Below the pieces are notes generated by a model. That model was given only the letters and a program-made list of their open reading frames with translations, did no database searches and had not been told where the DNA came from. From assembly GCF_000092645.1 (NCBI RefSeq), contig NC_014165.1, positions 620,001 to 684,000 of the forward strand: 64,000 nt of DNA, in the 5' to 3' direction. Below are positions 1 to 11,691 of the stretch, one piece after another (the stretch's first letter is position 1; every line of letters begins with the position of its first letter). The position numbers were made by a program, and so were the translations under genes. The DNA is from Thermobispora bispora DSM 43833 (GTDB taxonomy: Bacteria; Actinomycetota; Actinomycetes; Streptosporangiales; Streptosporangiaceae).

Positions 1-1
1 G

Positions 2-1192
2 CTCGCCCGGTGGCTTGGGCACGCCGGGTGCGAGGTCTTCACCGGGGTGGGCGGCCATGGTGTCGTGGCACGCCTGCGAAACGGCGAGGGGCCGCTCGTC
101 CTGCTCCGCGCTGAATTGGACGCGCTCCCGGTCCGGGAGGAGACCGGTCTGTCCTACGCCAGCACGGTCACCGCGGCGCGGCCGGACGGCCGGGTCGTTC
201 CCGTCGCGCACGCCTGCGGACATGACATCCACATGACCTGCCTCGCAGGGACCGCCGAGCTGCTCGCCGCCAACCGCGCATCCTGGCGGGGGACCGTGCT
301 ACTGGTGGGGCAGCCTGCAGAGGAGACGCTGACAGGGGCGGCGGCGATGCTCGACGATGGCCTCTACCAGCGGTTCGGCGTGCCGGACGTGGCGCTCGCG
401 CAGCATGTGGCGCCCCTGCCCGCGGGCGTGGTGGCCCATGCGCCACCCGGGGAACCGCTCACCGCCGCCGGGGCGGAGCTGCGCATCGTGATACGCGGCC
501 GGGGCGGGCACGGCGGGATGCCGCACCTCGCCGTGGATCCGGTGGTGGTGGCCGCCTCGGTGGTGCTGCGGTTGCGGGCCATGGCCGTCCAGGAGCGCAG
601 GCCCGGTGAGCACGTGGTCGTGACGGTCGGGGCGCTGCATGCGGGAGAGCGGGCGAATGTGATCCCGGACTCCGCCGTGCTCGAGGCGATCGTCCGCGCT
701 CCGTCGCTGGCGGCCGTGGATCGGGTGGTGGAGGTGGCACGCCGGGTGGTGGAGGATGAGTGCCTGGCCGCGAGGTGCCCCGATCCGCCCGAGTTCACCG
801 TGGTCACCAGGGTTCCCGCGGGGATATCCGATCCGGTCGCGGCCGCGCGGGTACGGCGGGCGCACCTCGCCGTGTTCGGCGCGGGCCGGGTGGTGGAGGT
901 GCCGCAGGGCCAGGCCAGCGAGGACTTCCCCCTGTTCGGGGCGGATGGGCGTGTGCCCACCGTCTACTGGTATGTGGGCTCGGTGCCACCCGCCGTCTGG
1001 GACCGCGCGCCTGGAGCGGGGCCGCTGGAGAAGCTGCATTCTCTTCCGGCCGCGCATTCTCCGAAGTTCAGTCCTGACCCCGTGGCCACGCTGCGGGCGG
1101 GCATCACCGCGCTGGCGGCCGGCGCGCTCGCCTGGCTCGGCACCGGACCGCTGGGAAATGGTGAGATCATGTCCTTCGGCTCGCTACCATGA
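2..1192 (+). CDS. M20D family amidohydrolase (N-acyl amino acid hydrolase), 5' partial
   Basis: Metal-dependent hydrolase of the M20D family (IAA-amino acid / hippurate hydrolase type), which removes acyl groups from amino acids. The frame is open to the left edge of the window, so the start codon and a short N-terminal piece are missing. Visible landmarks are the HACGHD metal motif near 209–226, QPAEE with the presumed catalytic Glu at 311–325, GGHGGMPH of the lid/dimerisation domain near 500–527, and the C-terminal AHSPKFSPDP segment that supplies a metal ligand. It ends about 400 bp before rpsL and looks like a separate unit closed by the hairpin at 1243–1280. The acyl substrate cannot be told from sequence. 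Confidence 0.9.
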   Translation, partial: LARWLGHAGCEVFTGVGGHGVVARLRNGEGPLVLLRAELDALPVREETGLSYASTVTAARPDGRVVPVAHACGHDIHMTCLAGTAELLAANRASWRGTVLLVGQPAEETLTGAAAMLDDGLYQRFGVPDVALAQHVAPLPAGVVAHAPPGEPLTAAGAELRIVIRGRGGHGGMPHLAVDPVVVAASVVLRLRAMAVQERRPGEHVVVTVGALHAGERANVIPDSAVLEAIVRAPSLAAVDRVVEVARRVVEDECLAARCPDPPEFTVVTRVPAGISDPVAAARVRRAHLAVFGAGRVVEVPQGQASEDFPLFGADGRVPTVYWYVGSVPPAVWDRAPGAGPLEKLHSLPAAHSPKFSPDPVATLRAGITALAAGALAWLGTGPLGNGEIMSFGSLP

Positions 1193-1242
1193 AAGGAGCC
1201 ATCGGCCCAGCCCGCCTACGGTCTGCAGCAGGTTGATCCAGC

Positions 1243-1280
1243 GGCGCGCCGTACGCCTGCCGTACGGAGCGCCTCTGTTT
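1243..1280 (+). terminator. Rho-independent-type terminator after the amidohydrolase
   Basis: Arms 1243–1255 and 1261–1273 pair over 13 positions with one mismatch around a 5-nt loop, followed by a T-rich run at 1274–1281. The T run overlaps the -35 box of the str promoter, so termination of the upstream gene and initiation of the ribosomal operon are packed together. Confidence 0.65.
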
Positions 1281-1308
1281 TGACGTGAAGTGCGGCGGTA
1301 GGTAGGCT
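1280..1308 (+). promoter_or_regulatory. Promoter of the str operon (rpsL-rpsG-fusA-tuf)
   Basis: TTGACG at 1280–1285 and TAGGCT at 1303–1308 are separated by exactly 17 nt, a good match to the housekeeping sigma consensus of actinobacteria (TTGACN / TANNNT). Transcription should begin near 1315, giving an rpsL leader of about 285 nt. Confidence 0.75.
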
Positions 1309-1599
1309 GAGCCTTCGTGCCCATGGTTCGTGGGCCCGCACGTGCGTTCTGACAAGCCGTTCTCACGGCGATCCGGAGAGCGCCGTGCGTCCTCCCCCGG
1401 CTGGATCCCTCCGTTTCGGAGCTGCGTCTTCAAGGCGCGACACGCCCGAGCGCGGGGGTCGGAGCGAGGGGAGAAATCGCAGGTCAGAGCATATGCCGAC
1501 CTGCGAAGAACACGAGGGAGAAGTAGCTGGGCTGAGCGTGGCCGAGCGTACTCGACCCGAAAAGACGTAGCACCGGCCAAGGCGCGAAATGGAGACGTA
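1309..1599 (+). promoter_or_regulatory. str operon 5' leader, no gene seen
   Basis: About 290 nt between the promoter and rpsL. Frames open through it are the in-frame upstream extension of rpsL and have no ribosome binding site of their own. I see no clear riboswitch or attenuator. The only translation signal is GGAG at 1591–1594, five nt before the rpsL GTG. Confidence 0.45.
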
Positions 1600-1974
1600 G
1601 TGCCTACTATCCAGCAGTTGGTCCGTAAGGGCCGACAGGACAAGGTTACGAAGACCAAGACCCCGGCGCTGAAGGGAAGTCCTCAGCTACGGGGCCACTG
1701 CGTGCGCGTCTACACTACGACTCCCAAGAAGCCCAACTCGGCGCTGCGCAAGGTGGCCCGTGTTCGGCTGACCAGCGGCATTGAGGTCACCGCATATATC
1801 CCGGGCGTTGGGCACAACCTTCAGGAGCACTCGATCGTGCTCGTGCGTGGCGGTCGTGTGAAGGACCTGCCAGGCGTTCGCTACAAGATCATTCGTGGGG
1901 CGCTTGACGCTCAGGGTGTCCGCGGTCGTAAGCAGGCCCGGAGCCGTTACGGCGCGAAGAAGGAGAAGAGCTGA
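1600..1974 (+). CDS. rpsL: 30S ribosomal protein S12
   Basis: Decoding-centre protein S12, 124 aa, first gene of the str operon. The GTG at 1600 is chosen because GGAG lies five nt upstream and the product then begins [11 protein letters not shown] as in other S12 proteins; the frame also stays open upstream without a plausible start. The streptomycin-related positions are wild type (Lys43 in TPKKPN, Lys88 in RVKDLPG), so this allele predicts streptomycin sensitivity. Residues 29–36 read QLRGHCVR, where most actinobacteria have QRRGVCTR, a small local oddity. rpsG starts one base after the stop. Confidence 0.97.
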   Translation: MPTIQQLVRKGRQDKVTKTKTPALKGSPQLRGHCVRVYTTTPKKPNSALRKVARVRLTSGIEVTAYIPGVGHNLQEHSIVLVRGGRVKDLPGVRYKIIRGALDAQGVRGRKQARSRYGAKKEKS

Positions 1975-1975
1975 A

Positions 1976-2446
1976 ATGCCGCGCAAGGGATCCCCTGGTC
2001 GCCGCCAGCTGCCGCCTGACCCGGTGTACAACTCACCGCTGGTGACCGCGCTGATTAACAAGGTTCTCCGGGACGGTAAGCGGTCGCTCGCCCAGAAGAT
2101 CGTTTACAGCGCCCTGGAGGGTTGCCGGCAGAAGACCGGTAATGACCCGGTCGTCACTCTCAAGCGGGCTCTCGACAACGTGAAGCCCACCCTCGAAGTG
2201 CGCAGCCGGCGTGTCGGTGGTGCCACCTACCAGGTGCCCGTGGAGGTGCGCGCCGCCCGCAGCACGACGCTGGCGCTTCGCTGGATCGTTCAGTACGCCC
2301 GGCAGCGCCGCGAGAAGACGATGATCGAGCGGCTCACCAACGAGCTGATCGACGCGAGCAACGGCCTCGGTGCCAGCGTGAAGCGGCGCGAGGACACGCA
2401 CAAGATGGCCGAATCGAACAAGGCCTTCGCCCACTACCGCTGGTAG
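1976..2446 (+). CDS. rpsG: 30S ribosomal protein S7
   Basis: Primary 16S-rRNA-binding protein S7 that nucleates the 30S head, 156 aa, normal length. It begins [10 protein letters not shown] and ends in the conserved KAFAHYRW tail. The ATG lies one base downstream of the rpsL stop, so the two genes are translationally coupled. fusA follows after 30 nt. Confidence 0.97.
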   Translation: MPRKGSPGRRQLPPDPVYNSPLVTALINKVLRDGKRSLAQKIVYSALEGCRQKTGNDPVVTLKRALDNVKPTLEVRSRRVGGATYQVPVEVRAARSTTLALRWIVQYARQRREKTMIERLTNELIDASNGLGASVKRREDTHKMAESNKAFAHYRW

Positions 2447-2476
2447 TCGGCCCCGACGACGTAAGGACGCACAGAA

Positions 2477-4579
2477 GTGGCCACCACGACCGCTCTTGAC
2501 TTGGCCAAGGTCCGCAACATCGGGATCATGGCCCATATCGACGCGGGCAAGACCACGACGACCGAGCGCATCCTGTTCTACACCGGCATCAACTACAAGA
2601 TCGGCGAGACCCACGAGGGCTCGGCGACGATGGACTGGATGGAGCAGGAGCAGGAGCGTGGCATCACGATCACGTCGGCCGCCACGACCTGCAAGTGGCT
2701 CGATCACACGATCAACATCATCGACACGCCCGGTCACGTGGACTTCACCGTGGAGGTGGAGCGTTCGCTTCGCGTCCTCGACGGTGCCGTTGCCGTGTTC
2801 GACGGTGTCGCCGGCGTGGAACCGCAGTCGGAGACGGTCTGGCGGCAGGCGGATCGGTACGGCGTCCCGCGTATCTGCTTCGTCAACAAGATGGACCGGG
2901 TCGGCGCCGAGTTCCACCGCTGTGTGGACATGATCGAGTCCCGGCTCGGCGCGGTGCCGCTCGTCATCCAGCTCCCCTGGGGTGTCGAGGCCGACTTCAA
3001 GGGCGTCATCGACCTGGTGCGGATGAAGGGTCTGTACTGGCGCCCTGAGGCGGTCAAGGGTGACATGTACGACCTCACCGACATCCCGGCCGAGCACCTC
3101 GACCTCGCGCGCGAGTGGCGCGACAAGCTGATCGAGACCGTCGCGGAGCACGACGACGAGATGATGGAGCTCTTCCTCGAGGGCGAGGAGCCCACCGAGG
3201 AGCAGCTCCGGGCTGCGATCCGGCGCGCCACGATCAAGGGCGCCGTCACCCCGGTCCTGTGCGGCAGCGCCTTCAAGAACAAGGGCATCCAGCCGCTGCT
3301 CGACGCGATCGTCTACTACCTCCCCGCTCCCACCGACATCCCCGCCTTCCAGGGCCACGCGGTGGGCAACGAGGATGAGGTCGTCGAGCGGCACGCGGAC
3401 CCGAACGAGCCGTTCGCGGCGCTGGCGTTCAAGATCACGAGCGACCAGCACCTCGGCAAGCTCACTTACATCCGCGTGTACTCCGGCAAGATCGACGCCG
3501 GGACCACGGTCATCAACTCGACCAAGGGCAAGAAGGAGCGGATCGGCAAGATCTACCAGATGCACGCGAACAAGCGCGAGGAGCGCCCGTCCGCGTCGGC
3601 TGGTCAGATCGTCGCCGTGATGGGCCTGAAGGACACCACCACCGGTGACACCCTCTGCGACCCGAACGCTCCGGTGGTCCTGGAGTCGATGAACTTCCCG
3701 GCTCCGGTCATCAACGTGGCGATCGAGCCCAAGACCAAGGGCGACCAGGAGAAGCTCGCCACCGCGATCCAGCGGCTGGCCGAGGAGGACCCCACGTTCC
3801 AGGTCCGCCGGGACGAGGAGACCGGCCAGACGGTCATCTGGGGCATGGGCGAGCTCCACCTGGAGATCATCGTCGACCGGATGCGCCGCGAGTTCAAGGT
3901 CGAGGCGAACGTCGGTCGCCCGCAGGTGGCCTACCGGGAGACCATCCGCCGCAAGGTCACCGGCGTCGAGTACACGCACAAGAAGCAGACCGGTGGCGCC
4001 GGTCAGTTCGGCCGCGTGGTCATTGACTTGGAGCCGCTCGGCGAGGGCAACGACGGCTACGAGTTCGTCAACAACATCACGGGTGGCCGCATCCCGCGGG
4101 AGTTCATCCCGTCGGTGGACGCGGGTTGCCAGGAGGCCGCCGAGTTCGGTGTGCTCGCCGGCTACCCGATGGTGGGCGTCAAGGTCACGCTCCAGGACGG
4201 CGCCTACCACGAGGTCGACTCGTCCGAGATGGCTTTCAAGATCGCCGGGTCCATGGCCTTCAAGGAGGCCGCCCGCAAGGCGGAACCGATTCTCCTCGAG
4301 CCGCTGATGGCCGTCGAGGTCACCACGCCCGAGGAATACATGGGTGACGTCATCGGTGACCTCAATGGTCGTCGTGGGCAGATCCAGGCGATGGAAGACC
4401 GGACCGCGGGTATCAAGGTCATTCGCGCCCTCGTCCCGCTCGCGGAGATGTTCGGGTACGTGGGTGACCTGCGGAGCAAGACCCAGGGCCGGGCCGTCTA
4501 CAGCATGCAATTCCACTCCTACGCGGAGGTGCCTCCGGGCATCGCCAAGGAGATCGTCGCGAAGGCTCGGGGCGAATAG
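2477..4579 (+). CDS. fusA: Translation elongation factor G
   Basis: GTPase that drives ribosomal translocation and, with RRF, ribosome recycling. 700 aa with GTG start. GTP-binding motifs are AHIDAGKT (19–26), DTPGH (83–87) and NKMD (137–140), followed by the standard domains II–V. Third gene of the str operon, 114 nt before tuf. Length and motifs are ordinary. The opposite strand carries a very long open frame here, which is a GC-bias shadow. Confidence 0.97.
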   Translation: MATTTALDLAKVRNIGIMAHIDAGKTTTTERILFYTGINYKIGETHEGSATMDWMEQEQERGITITSAATTCKWLDHTINIIDTPGHVDFTVEVERSLRVLDGAVAVFDGVAGVEPQSETVWRQADRYGVPRICFVNKMDRVGAEFHRCVDMIESRLGAVPLVIQLPWGVEADFKGVIDLVRMKGLYWRPEAVKGDMYDLTDIPAEHLDLAREWRDKLIETVAEHDDEMMELFLEGEEPTEEQLRAAIRRATIKGAVTPVLCGSAFKNKGIQPLLDAIVYYLPAPTDIPAFQGHAVGNEDEVVERHADPNEPFAALAFKITSDQHLGKLTYIRVYSGKIDAGTTVINSTKGKKERIGKIYQMHANKREERPSASAGQIVAVMGLKDTTTGDTLCDPNAPVVLESMNFPAPVINVAIEPKTKGDQEKLATAIQRLAEEDPTFQVRRDEETGQTVIWGMGELHLEIIVDRMRREFKVEANVGRPQVAYRETIRRKVTGVEYTHKKQTGGAGQFGRVVIDLEPLGEGNDGYEFVNNITGGRIPREFIPSVDAGCQEAAEFGVLAGYPMVGVKVTLQDGAYHEVDSSEMAFKIAGSMAFKEAARKAEPILLEPLMAVEVTTPEEYMGDVIGDLNGRRGQIQAMEDRTAGIKVIRALVPLAEMFGYVGDLRSKTQGRAVYSMQFHSYAEVPPGIAKEIVAKARGE

Positions 4580-4585
4580 TCCGCT

Positions 4586-4635
4586 CGAGGGCGAAAGCCC
4601 TCTGCGTACGAGGCACCCGCGGGTGCCACGCCGTA
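4586..4635 (+). repeat. Paired hairpins between fusA and tuf
   Basis: A 6-bp stem with a GAAA tetraloop (4586–4601) is followed by the perfect 16-nt palindrome at 4611–4626, itself flanked by CGTACG-type arms. There is no T run, so these look like mRNA processing or stability structures between cistrons rather than terminators. The tuf ribosome binding site AAGGAG (4679–4685) lies downstream. Confidence 0.5.
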
Positions 4636-4693
4636 CGGAGCCGGAGTAAGCAGGACGGAAGTCAAGTCAGAAATCTCTTAAGGAGACAGACCA

Positions 4694-5887
<1,194 letters not shown>

Positions 5888-5897
5888 TGACCGCAGG

Positions 5898-5931
5898 GCG
5901 GCGGTCGGGCCCGTGAGGGCCTGACCGCCGC
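5898..5931 (+). terminator. Terminator-like hairpin closing the str operon
   Basis: Arms 5898–5912 and 5917–5931 form a 15-bp stem with one mismatch and a GTGA loop, 10 nt after the tuf stop. A smaller stem follows at 5941–5957. There is no strong T run, which is usual for GC-rich actinomycete terminators. Confidence 0.65.
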
Positions 5932-6135
5932 ACCACGCAGGGGCCCGAACGGGTCCCGACCCACGGGCGACGCCACCGTGATCTCGCAGTGGCTTCGGTT
6001 GTTCCGGCCGAAATCACTGCCAGGTCACGGATAACACCGGACCGGGTTCCGGTGCGTCGGCCGTGTGGCCTGACACCAGCGGCAAAGGGCCGCGCGAAGC
6101 TTTATAGGACGACAGCGAAGGACACCGAGGCCATC
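5932..6135 (+). promoter_or_regulatory. S10 operon leader region
   Basis: About 200 nt between the tuf hairpin and rpsJ. It contains a 7-bp stem (6035–6041 with 6048–6054). I find no convincing -35/-10 pair; TATAGG at 6103 could be a -10 but lacks a -35 at the right distance. By analogy with other bacteria a promoter and L4-type control may lie here, but the sequence does not show it clearly. Confidence 0.3.
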
Positions 6136-6444
6136 ATGGCGGGACAGAAGATCCGCATCCGGCTTAAGGCGTATGACCACGAGGTCATCGATAGCTCGGC
6201 CAAAAAGATCGTCGAGACGGTGACGCGGACCGGAGCCAAGGTCGCTGGCCCGGTGCCGCTGCCGACCGAAAAGAACGTGTACTGCGTGATCCGGTCGCCG
6301 CACAAGTACAAGGACAGCCGCGAGCACTTCGTGATGCGCACCCACAAGCGGCTGATCGACATCATCGACCCGACGCCGAAGACGGTCGACTCGCTGATGC
6401 GGCTCGACCTCCCCGCCGGCGTGGACATCTCCATCAAGCTCTAA
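6136..6444 (+). CDS. rpsJ: 30S ribosomal protein S10
   Basis: S10 (NusE) of the 30S head, also the antitermination partner of NusB. 102 aa, normal length, beginning [16 protein letters not shown]. The ATG at 6136 is chosen over the in-frame upstream extension because it gives the family N-terminus. First gene of the S10 cluster; rplC follows after 13 nt. Confidence 0.97.
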   Translation: MAGQKIRIRLKAYDHEVIDSSAKKIVETVTRTGAKVAGPVPLPTEKNVYCVIRSPHKYKDSREHFVMRTHKRLIDIIDPTPKTVDSLMRLDLPAGVDISIKL

Positions 6445-6457
6445 GGAACGCACTGAC

Positions 6458-7114
6458 ATGGCTAGGCAGATCAAGGGCGTCCTGGGCAAGAAGCTCGGCA
6501 TGACCCAGGTCTTCGACGAGGCGAACCGGGTGGTCCCGGTCACCGTCGTGGAGGCCGGTCCGTGCGTGGTGACCCGGGTCCGCACGCCGGAGAAGGACGG
6601 CTACTCCGCCATTCAGCTCGGGTACGGGCAGATCGACCCGCGGAAGGTCAACAAGCCCCTCGGCGACTACCTGCGCAAGCACAACATCACCCCGCGCCGC
6701 TACTTCGCCGAGATCCGTACCGACGACGCGTCCGAGTACACGCTGGGTCAGGAGATCACCGTCGACATCTTCCAGCCCGGCGACTACGTGGACGTCACGG
6801 GCCGGAGCAAGGGCAAGGGCTTCGCCGGTGTCATGAAGCGCCACGGCTTCCGCGGGCTGGGCGGCTCGCACGGCACCCAGCGCAAGCACCGGTCGCCCGG
6901 CTCCATCGGGGCGTGCGCGACGCCCGGGCGCGTGTTCAAGGGCCTGCGCATGGCCGGCCGGATGGGCAACGCCCGCACGACCGTCCAGAACCTCAAGGTC
7001 CAAGCCGTGGACGCCGAGAAGAACCTGATTCTCGTCAAGGGTGCGATCCCCGGCGCCAACGGCAGCCTGGTCCTCATCCGCACCGCCGTCAAGAAGGGGG
7101 CTGCTGCCAAGTGA
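6458..7114 (+). CDS. rplC: 50S ribosomal protein L3
   Basis: L3, an early-assembling 23S-rRNA binder near the peptidyl-transferase centre, 218 aa. It begins [19 protein letters not shown] and has the conserved [11 protein letters not shown] loop that reaches toward the active site. The stop overlaps the GTG of rplD. Confidence 0.97.
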   Translation: MARQIKGVLGKKLGMTQVFDEANRVVPVTVVEAGPCVVTRVRTPEKDGYSAIQLGYGQIDPRKVNKPLGDYLRKHNITPRRYFAEIRTDDASEYTLGQEITVDIFQPGDYVDVTGRSKGKGFAGVMKRHGFRGLGGSHGTQRKHRSPGSIGACATPGRVFKGLRMAGRMGNARTTVQNLKVQAVDAEKNLILVKGAIPGANGSLVLIRTAVKKGAAAK

Positions 7115-7761
7115 GCACCACGATCGACGTCCTCGATGCCAACGGTGCCAAGGCGGGGACCGTGGAGCTGCCGGAGGAGATCTTCGGCGCGAAGGTCAAC
7201 GTCCCGCTGATGCACCAGGTCGTCGTCGCGCAGCTCGCCGCGCGCCGGCAGGGAACGCACGCGACCAAGACCCGCGGCGACGTCAGCGGCGGTGGCAAGA
7301 AGCCGTACCGCCAGAAGGGCACGGGCCGGGCGCGCCAGGGTTCGATCCGCGCGCCGCAGTTCACCGGCGGTGGCACCGTCCACGGTCCGCAGCCGCGCTC
7401 CTACGACCAGCGCACCCCGAAGAAGATGAAGGCGGCCGCCCTCCGCGGCGCCCTCTCGGACCGGGCGAGCTGCGGTCGTGTCCACGTGGTGACCAACCTG
7501 ATCACCGGTGACACGCCCAAGACCAAGGTCGCCCTCGCGGCGCTCCGCAAGGTCACCCAGGCCCCCCGGGTGCTCGTGGTGGTCGACGAGAACGACGAGC
7601 TGACCTGGCGGAGCCTGCGGAACGTCCCCGAGGTCCACCTGCTGGACGCGGGCCAGCTCAACACCTACGACGTGCTGGTCAACGACGACGTGGTCTTCAC
7701 CCGCGAGGCATTCGAGCAGGTCGTTGCCCGGCTTGGCAAGAGCGGGAAGGAAGAGGCCTGA
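7111..7761 (+). CDS. rplD: 50S ribosomal protein L4
   Basis: L4, which lines the peptide exit tunnel and in many bacteria also represses the S10 operon. 216 aa, GTG start at 7111 overlapping the rplC stop by 4 nt (GTGA). The tunnel-loop segment [16 protein letters not shown] is intact. The stop overlaps the rplW ATG by one base (TGATG). Confidence 0.96.
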   Translation: MSTTIDVLDANGAKAGTVELPEEIFGAKVNVPLMHQVVVAQLAARRQGTHATKTRGDVSGGGKKPYRQKGTGRARQGSIRAPQFTGGGTVHGPQPRSYDQRTPKKMKAAALRGALSDRASCGRVHVVTNLITGDTPKTKVALAALRKVTQAPRVLVVVDENDELTWRSLRNVPEVHLLDAGQLNTYDVLVNDDVVFTREAFEQVVARLGKSGKEEA

Positions 7762-8063
7762 TGGAGAAGATCACCGACCCGCGGGACATCATCATCAAGC
7801 CGATCATCTCCGAGAAGAGCTACGGCCTGATCGACGAGCAGAACAAGTACACCTTCCTGGTGCGCAAGGATGCCAACAAGACGCAGGTGAAGATCGCGAT
7901 CGAGCAGATCTTCGGCGTCAAGGTGACCGGGGTCAACACGATCAATCGCAAGGGCAAGGTCAAGCGGACCCGGCGCGGCTTCGGCCGGCGTCCCGACACC
8001 AAGCGGGCGATCGTGAGCCTGGCCGAGGGCCACCGGATCGACATCTTCGGTCCGGCCAGCTGA
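7761..8063 (+). CDS. rplW: 50S ribosomal protein L23
   Basis: L23, at the tunnel exit, docking site for trigger factor and SRP. 100 aa, start fused to the rplD stop (TGATG), with the conserved PIISEKS start region and [11 protein letters not shown] tail. Followed by a 127-nt gap with hairpins before rplB. Confidence 0.96.
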   Translation: MEKITDPRDIIIKPIISEKSYGLIDEQNKYTFLVRKDANKTQVKIAIEQIFGVKVTGVNTINRKGKVKRTRRGFGRRPDTKRAIVSLAEGHRIDIFGPAS

Positions 8064-8095
8064 GCGCCTGCCGCACGAGGGGAGAGTGACGGGTT

Positions 8096-8158
8096 CCCCG
8101 CCTGAGGCGGGGCGCACCCGACCAGCCAGCACCGGAGACCCGCCGGGAGGCGGGGCCG
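8096..8158 (+). repeat. Hairpins between rplW and rplB
   Basis: Two GC stems: 8096–8102 with 8106–8112 (7 bp, TGA loop), and a second CCGCC/GGCGG stem near 8140–8156. They interrupt the otherwise dense S10 cluster and resemble the hairpins at the other long gaps. Confidence 0.45.
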
Positions 8159-8190
8159 CCGGTACGAACGACGAAGGATGAACGAAAGAG

Positions 8191-9024
8191 ATGGGCATCC
8201 GTAAGTACAAGCCGACGACCCCGGGCCGTCGCGGCGCGAGCGTCTCGGACTTCTCCGAGATCACCCGCAGCCGGCCCGAGAAGTCGCTGCTTGCCCCCCT
8301 CCACCGCAAGGGCGGCCGTAACCACCACGGCCGGGTCACCGCCCGGCACCAGGGAGGCGGACACAAGCGCGCCTACCGGATCATCGACTTCCGCCGCAAC
8401 GACAAGGACGGGATCCCGGCGAAGGTCGCGCACATCGAGTACGACCCGAACCGGACCGCCAGGATCGCGCTGCTCCACTACGCCGACGGCGAGAAGCGCT
8501 ACATCCTCGCGCCCGTCGGGCTCAAGCAGGGGGACCTGGTCGAGAACGGTCCCACGGCGGACATCAAGCCGGGCAACTGCCTGCCGCTCCGCAACATCCC
8601 GACCGGTACCTTCATCCACGCGGTGGAGCTGCGTCCGGGGGGCGGCGCCAAGCTGGCGCGGAGCGCCGGGGCGCAGATCCAGTTGCTCGCCAAGGAAGGC
8701 AACTACGCCACCTTGCGCATGCCGTCCGGCGAGATGCGCATGGTCGACGTGCGCTGCAGGGCCACCGTCGGCCAGGTGGGGAACACCGAGCAGGCCAACA
8801 TCAGCATCGGCAAGGCCGGCCGGAACCGCTGGAAGGGCAAGCGTCCTTCGGTCCGCGGTGTCGCGATGAACCCGGTCGACCACCCGCACGGTGGTGGTGA
8901 GGGCAAGACCTCGGGCGGTCGCCACCCGGTGAACCCGAAGGGTAAGCCGGAGGGCCGTACCCGCCGGCCGAACAAGCCCAGCGACCGGCTGATCATCCGT
9001 CGTCGGAGCAAGAAGAAGCGGTAG
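8191..9024 (+). CDS. rplB: 50S ribosomal protein L2
   Basis: L2, needed for subunit association and peptidyl transfer, 277 aa. The essential C-terminal histidine lies in [13 protein letters not shown], and the C-terminal KKR-rich tail is present. AGAG precedes the ATG. rpsS follows after 11 nt. Confidence 0.97.
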   Translation: MGIRKYKPTTPGRRGASVSDFSEITRSRPEKSLLAPLHRKGGRNHHGRVTARHQGGGHKRAYRIIDFRRNDKDGIPAKVAHIEYDPNRTARIALLHYADGEKRYILAPVGLKQGDLVENGPTADIKPGNCLPLRNIPTGTFIHAVELRPGGGAKLARSAGAQIQLLAKEGNYATLRMPSGEMRMVDVRCRATVGQVGNTEQANISIGKAGRNRWKGKRPSVRGVAMNPVDHPHGGGEGKTSGGRHPVNPKGKPEGRTRRPNKPSDRLIIRRRSKKKR

Positions 9025-9035
9025 GAGCAGCCGAA

Positions 9036-9314
9036 ATGCCACGTAGTCTTAAGAAGGGTCCCTTCGTGGACGATCACCTGATGAAGAAGGTGATCGCGCA
9101 GAACGAGAAGGGGACCAAGAACGTCATCAAGACGTGGTCGCGGCGTTCCATGATCGTGCCGGAGATGATCGGCCACACGATCGCTGTGCACGACGGCCGC
9201 AAGCACGTCCCGGTGTTCATCACCGAAGCGATGATCGGCCACAAGCTCGGCGAGTTCGCTCCCACGCGGACTTTCCGCAGCCACGTCAAGGAAGACCGGC
9301 GCAGCCGGCGGTAA
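9036..9314 (+). CDS. rpsS: 30S ribosomal protein S19
   Basis: S19 of the 30S head, in contact with the A-site tRNA through bridge B1a. 92 aa, beginning [15 protein letters not shown], with the conserved GHKLGEF motif. Normal length and context between L2 and L22. Confidence 0.97.
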   Translation: MPRSLKKGPFVDDHLMKKVIAQNEKGTKNVIKTWSRRSMIVPEMIGHTIAVHDGRKHVPVFITEAMIGHKLGEFAPTRTFRSHVKEDRRSRR

Positions 9315-9347
9315 GCGCCTTCGAGTAGGCATCAGAGGAGTTAAGCG

Positions 9348-9725
9348 ATGGAAGCCAGGGCACAGGTGCGGTTCGCGCGCCACACGCCCCGGAAGGCCCG
9401 CCGCGTGGTGGACCTCATTCGCGGGCTGCCCGCTTCGGAGGCGCAGGCCGTGCTGAAGTTCGCCCCGCAGGCGGCGAGCAAGACCGTCTACAAGGTCCTC
9501 CAGAGCGCGATCGCGAACGCCGAGCACAACTTCAAGCTCGACAAGGACACGCTCTGGGTCAGCCGTGCGTGGGTCGACGAGGGGCCGACGCTGAAGCGGT
9601 TCCGTCCGCGCGCTCAGGGTCGTGCGTACCGGATCAACAAGCGGACCAGCCACATCACCGTGATCGTGGAGTCCCGCCCGCAGCAGCAGCCGCAGCAGCA
9701 GAAGAAGAAGAGGAGGGCCCGCTAG
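9348..9725 (+). CDS. rplV: 50S ribosomal protein L22
   Basis: L22, whose hairpin lines the exit tunnel near the macrolide site. 125 aa with a strong GAGG site upstream. The core is standard ([17 protein letters not shown]); the C-terminus is a Gln/Lys/Arg-rich tail ([14 protein letters not shown]). The stop overlaps the rpsC GTG by one base. Confidence 0.96.
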   Translation: MEARAQVRFARHTPRKARRVVDLIRGLPASEAQAVLKFAPQAASKTVYKVLQSAIANAEHNFKLDKDTLWVSRAWVDEGPTLKRFRPRAQGRAYRINKRTSHITVIVESRPQQQPQQQKKKRRAR

Positions 9726-10561
9726 TGGGACAGAAGGTCCACCCGCACGGGTTCCGCCTCGGCATCACGACCGACTTCAAGAGCCGGTGGTACGCCGAGA
9801 AGCTGTACAAGGACTACGTGGCTGAGGACGTGGCCATCCGGCGCATGCTCCAGAAGGGCATGGAGCGGGCCGGCATCTCCCGCGTGGAGATCGAGCGCAC
9901 GACCGACCGCGTCCAGGTCGACATCCACACCGCCCGGCCGGGCATCGTGATCGGCCGCCGCGGTGCGGAGGCCGACCGCATCCGGGGCGACCTCGAGAAG
10001 CTGACCGGCAAGCAGGTCCAGCTCAACATCCTCGAGGTGAAGAACCCCGAGATCGACGCCCAGCTCGTCGCCCAGGGCGTGGCCGAGCAGCTCTCCAGCC
10101 GGGTCTCGTTCCGGCGGGCGATGCGCAAGGCCATGCAGACCGCGATGAAGAGCGGGGCCAAGGGCATCCGGATCCAGTGCTCGGGTCGTCTCGGCGGCGC
10201 CGAGATGTCGCGCTCGGAGTTCTACCGCGAGGGCCGCGTTCCCCTGCACACGCTCCGCGCGGACATCGACTACGGCTTCTACGAGGCCCGCACCACCTTC
10301 GGCCGCATCGGCGTGAAGGTGTGGATCTACAAGGGCGACGTGCCGACCAACCGCGCCGAGCGCGAGGCTCTCGCCGCCGCGAGCGCCCGGGCGAGCCAGC
10401 GCCAGGAGCGCCGTGGTGAGCGTCCGCGCCGGGGCGGCGGCAGCGAGCGTCCCCGCCGTGGTGGAGCGAGCCGCGGCGAACGTGCCCCGAAGACCGAGGC
10501 GGCCGCCCAGGCCGCCCCTGAGAGCGGCCCGGCGGAGCAGCCGGGTGCTGGAGGGAGCTGA
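9725..10561 (+). CDS. rpsC: 30S ribosomal protein S3
   Basis: S3, part of the mRNA entry pore and the ribosomal helicase. 278 aa, GTG start overlapping the rplV stop. The KH domain contains [15 protein letters not shown]. From about residue 213 there is a low-complexity Arg/Gly/Ala-rich extension typical of actinobacterial S3. rplP starts 2 nt downstream. Confidence 0.96.
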   Translation: MGQKVHPHGFRLGITTDFKSRWYAEKLYKDYVAEDVAIRRMLQKGMERAGISRVEIERTTDRVQVDIHTARPGIVIGRRGAEADRIRGDLEKLTGKQVQLNILEVKNPEIDAQLVAQGVAEQLSSRVSFRRAMRKAMQTAMKSGAKGIRIQCSGRLGGAEMSRSEFYREGRVPLHTLRADIDYGFYEARTTFGRIGVKVWIYKGDVPTNRAEREALAAASARASQRQERRGERPRRGGGSERPRRGGASRGERAPKTEAAAQAAPESGPAEQPGAGGS

Positions 10562-10563
10562 CC

Positions 10564-10983
10564 ATGCTGATCCCGCGCAAGGTCAAGCACCGCAAGCAGC
10601 ACCGGCCTCGCCGTAGCGGAATGGCCAAGGGCGGCACCCGCGTGGTGTTCGGCGATTACGGCATCCAGGCGCTTGAGCACGCTTACGTGACCAACCGCCA
10701 GATCGAGGCCGCGCGTATCGCCATGACCCGGCACATCCGCCGCGGCGGCAAGGTGTGGATCAACATCTTCCCGGACCGTCCCCTCACGAAGAAGCCGGCC
10801 GAGACCCGTATGGGTTCCGGTAAGGGCTCTCCGGAGTGGTGGATCGCGAACGTCAAGCCCGGCCGTGTGATGTTCGAGCTGTCGGGTGTCCCCGAGCCCG
10901 TGGCCCGGGAGGCACTGCGCCGTGCCATGCACAAGCTCCCCATGAAGTGCCGGTTCGTGAAGCGTGAAGTGGGTGAGGTGTGA
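10564..10983 (+). CDS. rplP: 50S ribosomal protein L16
   Basis: L16, which helps place the A-site tRNA in the large subunit. 139 aa, beginning [15 protein letters not shown], with the conserved [15 protein letters not shown] segment. The stop overlaps the rpmC ATG (TGATG). Confidence 0.97.
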   Translation: MLIPRKVKHRKQHRPRRSGMAKGGTRVVFGDYGIQALEHAYVTNRQIEAARIAMTRHIRRGGKVWINIFPDRPLTKKPAETRMGSGKGSPEWWIANVKPGRVMFELSGVPEPVAREALRRAMHKLPMKCRFVKREVGEV

Positions 10984-11219
10984 TGGCCAAGAGTCCGACA
11001 GCGGCTGAGCTGCGCCTCGAGGACCACGACACGCTGGTCCAGAAGCTCAAGGAGGCGAAGGAGGAGCTGTTCAACCTTCGCTTCCAGGCGGCGACCGGCC
11101 AGCTTCAGAACACCGCGCGGCTGCGTGCCGTTCGCCGGGAGATCGCCCGCATTTACACCGTGATGCGCGAGCGCGAACTCGGCATCGTCACGGTCGAGAA
11201 GGAGTCGAGCGATGGCTGA
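10983..11219 (+). CDS. rpmC: 50S ribosomal protein L29
   Basis: L29, near the tunnel exit, 78 aa. The ATG at 10983 is preferred to the GTG three bases earlier because it makes the usual TGATG coupling with rplP. Two-helix fold with [13 protein letters not shown]. Its end overlaps rpsQ by 8 nt. Confidence 0.95.
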   Translation: MAKSPTAAELRLEDHDTLVQKLKEAKEELFNLRFQAATGQLQNTARLRAVRREIARIYTVMRERELGIVTVEKESSDG

Positions 11220-11502
11220 CACAGCCGAGGCAACCGGGACGGGCCGGCAGACGCGTGGTCGCCGCAAGACGCGCGAGGGCATCGTCGTCAGCGACAAGAT
11301 GGACAAGACCGTGGTGGTCGCCGTCGAGGACCGGGTCAAGCACCCCCTCTACGGCAAGGTCATCCGGCGGACGTCCAAGTACAAGGCGCACGACGAGCAC
11401 AATGCCTGCGGCGTCGGCGACCGTGTGCTCCTGATGGAGACGCGGCCGCTGTCCGCCACCAAGCGCTGGCGGGTCGTCCGGATCATCGAGAAGGCCCAGT
11501 AA
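11212..11502 (+). CDS. rpsQ: 30S ribosomal protein S17
   Basis: S17, an early 16S-rRNA-binding OB-fold protein, 96 aa. A 20-residue Ala/Thr/Gly-rich N-terminus precedes the core [18 protein letters not shown], as in other actinobacteria. Starts inside the end of rpmC; a 189-nt gap follows. Confidence 0.95.
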   Translation: MADTAEATGTGRQTRGRRKTREGIVVSDKMDKTVVVAVEDRVKHPLYGKVIRRTSKYKAHDEHNACGVGDRVLLMETRPLSATKRWRVVRIIEKAQ

Positions 11503-11523
11503 CAACCGCACAGAGACGCGCCT

Positions 11524-11579
11524 CGTGGGGGGTGGGAGACCGCCCCCCATGCGGTGTCCAAGGGACCGAGCCGATCGGC
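11524..11579 (+). repeat. Hairpins between rpsQ and rplN
   Basis: A G6/C6 stem (about 11526–11549) is followed by an imperfect stem of about 12 bp at 11551–11579. There is no T run. A promoter for rplN may follow (a TAGGTT box near 11638), but no matching -35 is visible. Confidence 0.45.
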
Positions 11580-11691
11580 TCCCGGTCCCACCCGCAGCGG
11601 CGCCGGTACGGCCGCCGCCGCGGGAAGCAAACGACGATAGGTTCCGCCAGGCTCACGGAAGTGAGAACCGGCGCGACACACAGGAGTTGAC

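Noticed and set aside
1600-1974. Possible streptomycin-resistant rpsL allele
   Set aside because: Lys43 and Lys88 are wild type; only the QLRGHCVR segment is unusual.
2033-4516. 827-codon open frame on the minus strand across fusA
   Set aside because: Shadow of the strong GC third-position bias; fusA on the plus strand has all family motifs, and the reverse frame has no recognisable domain.
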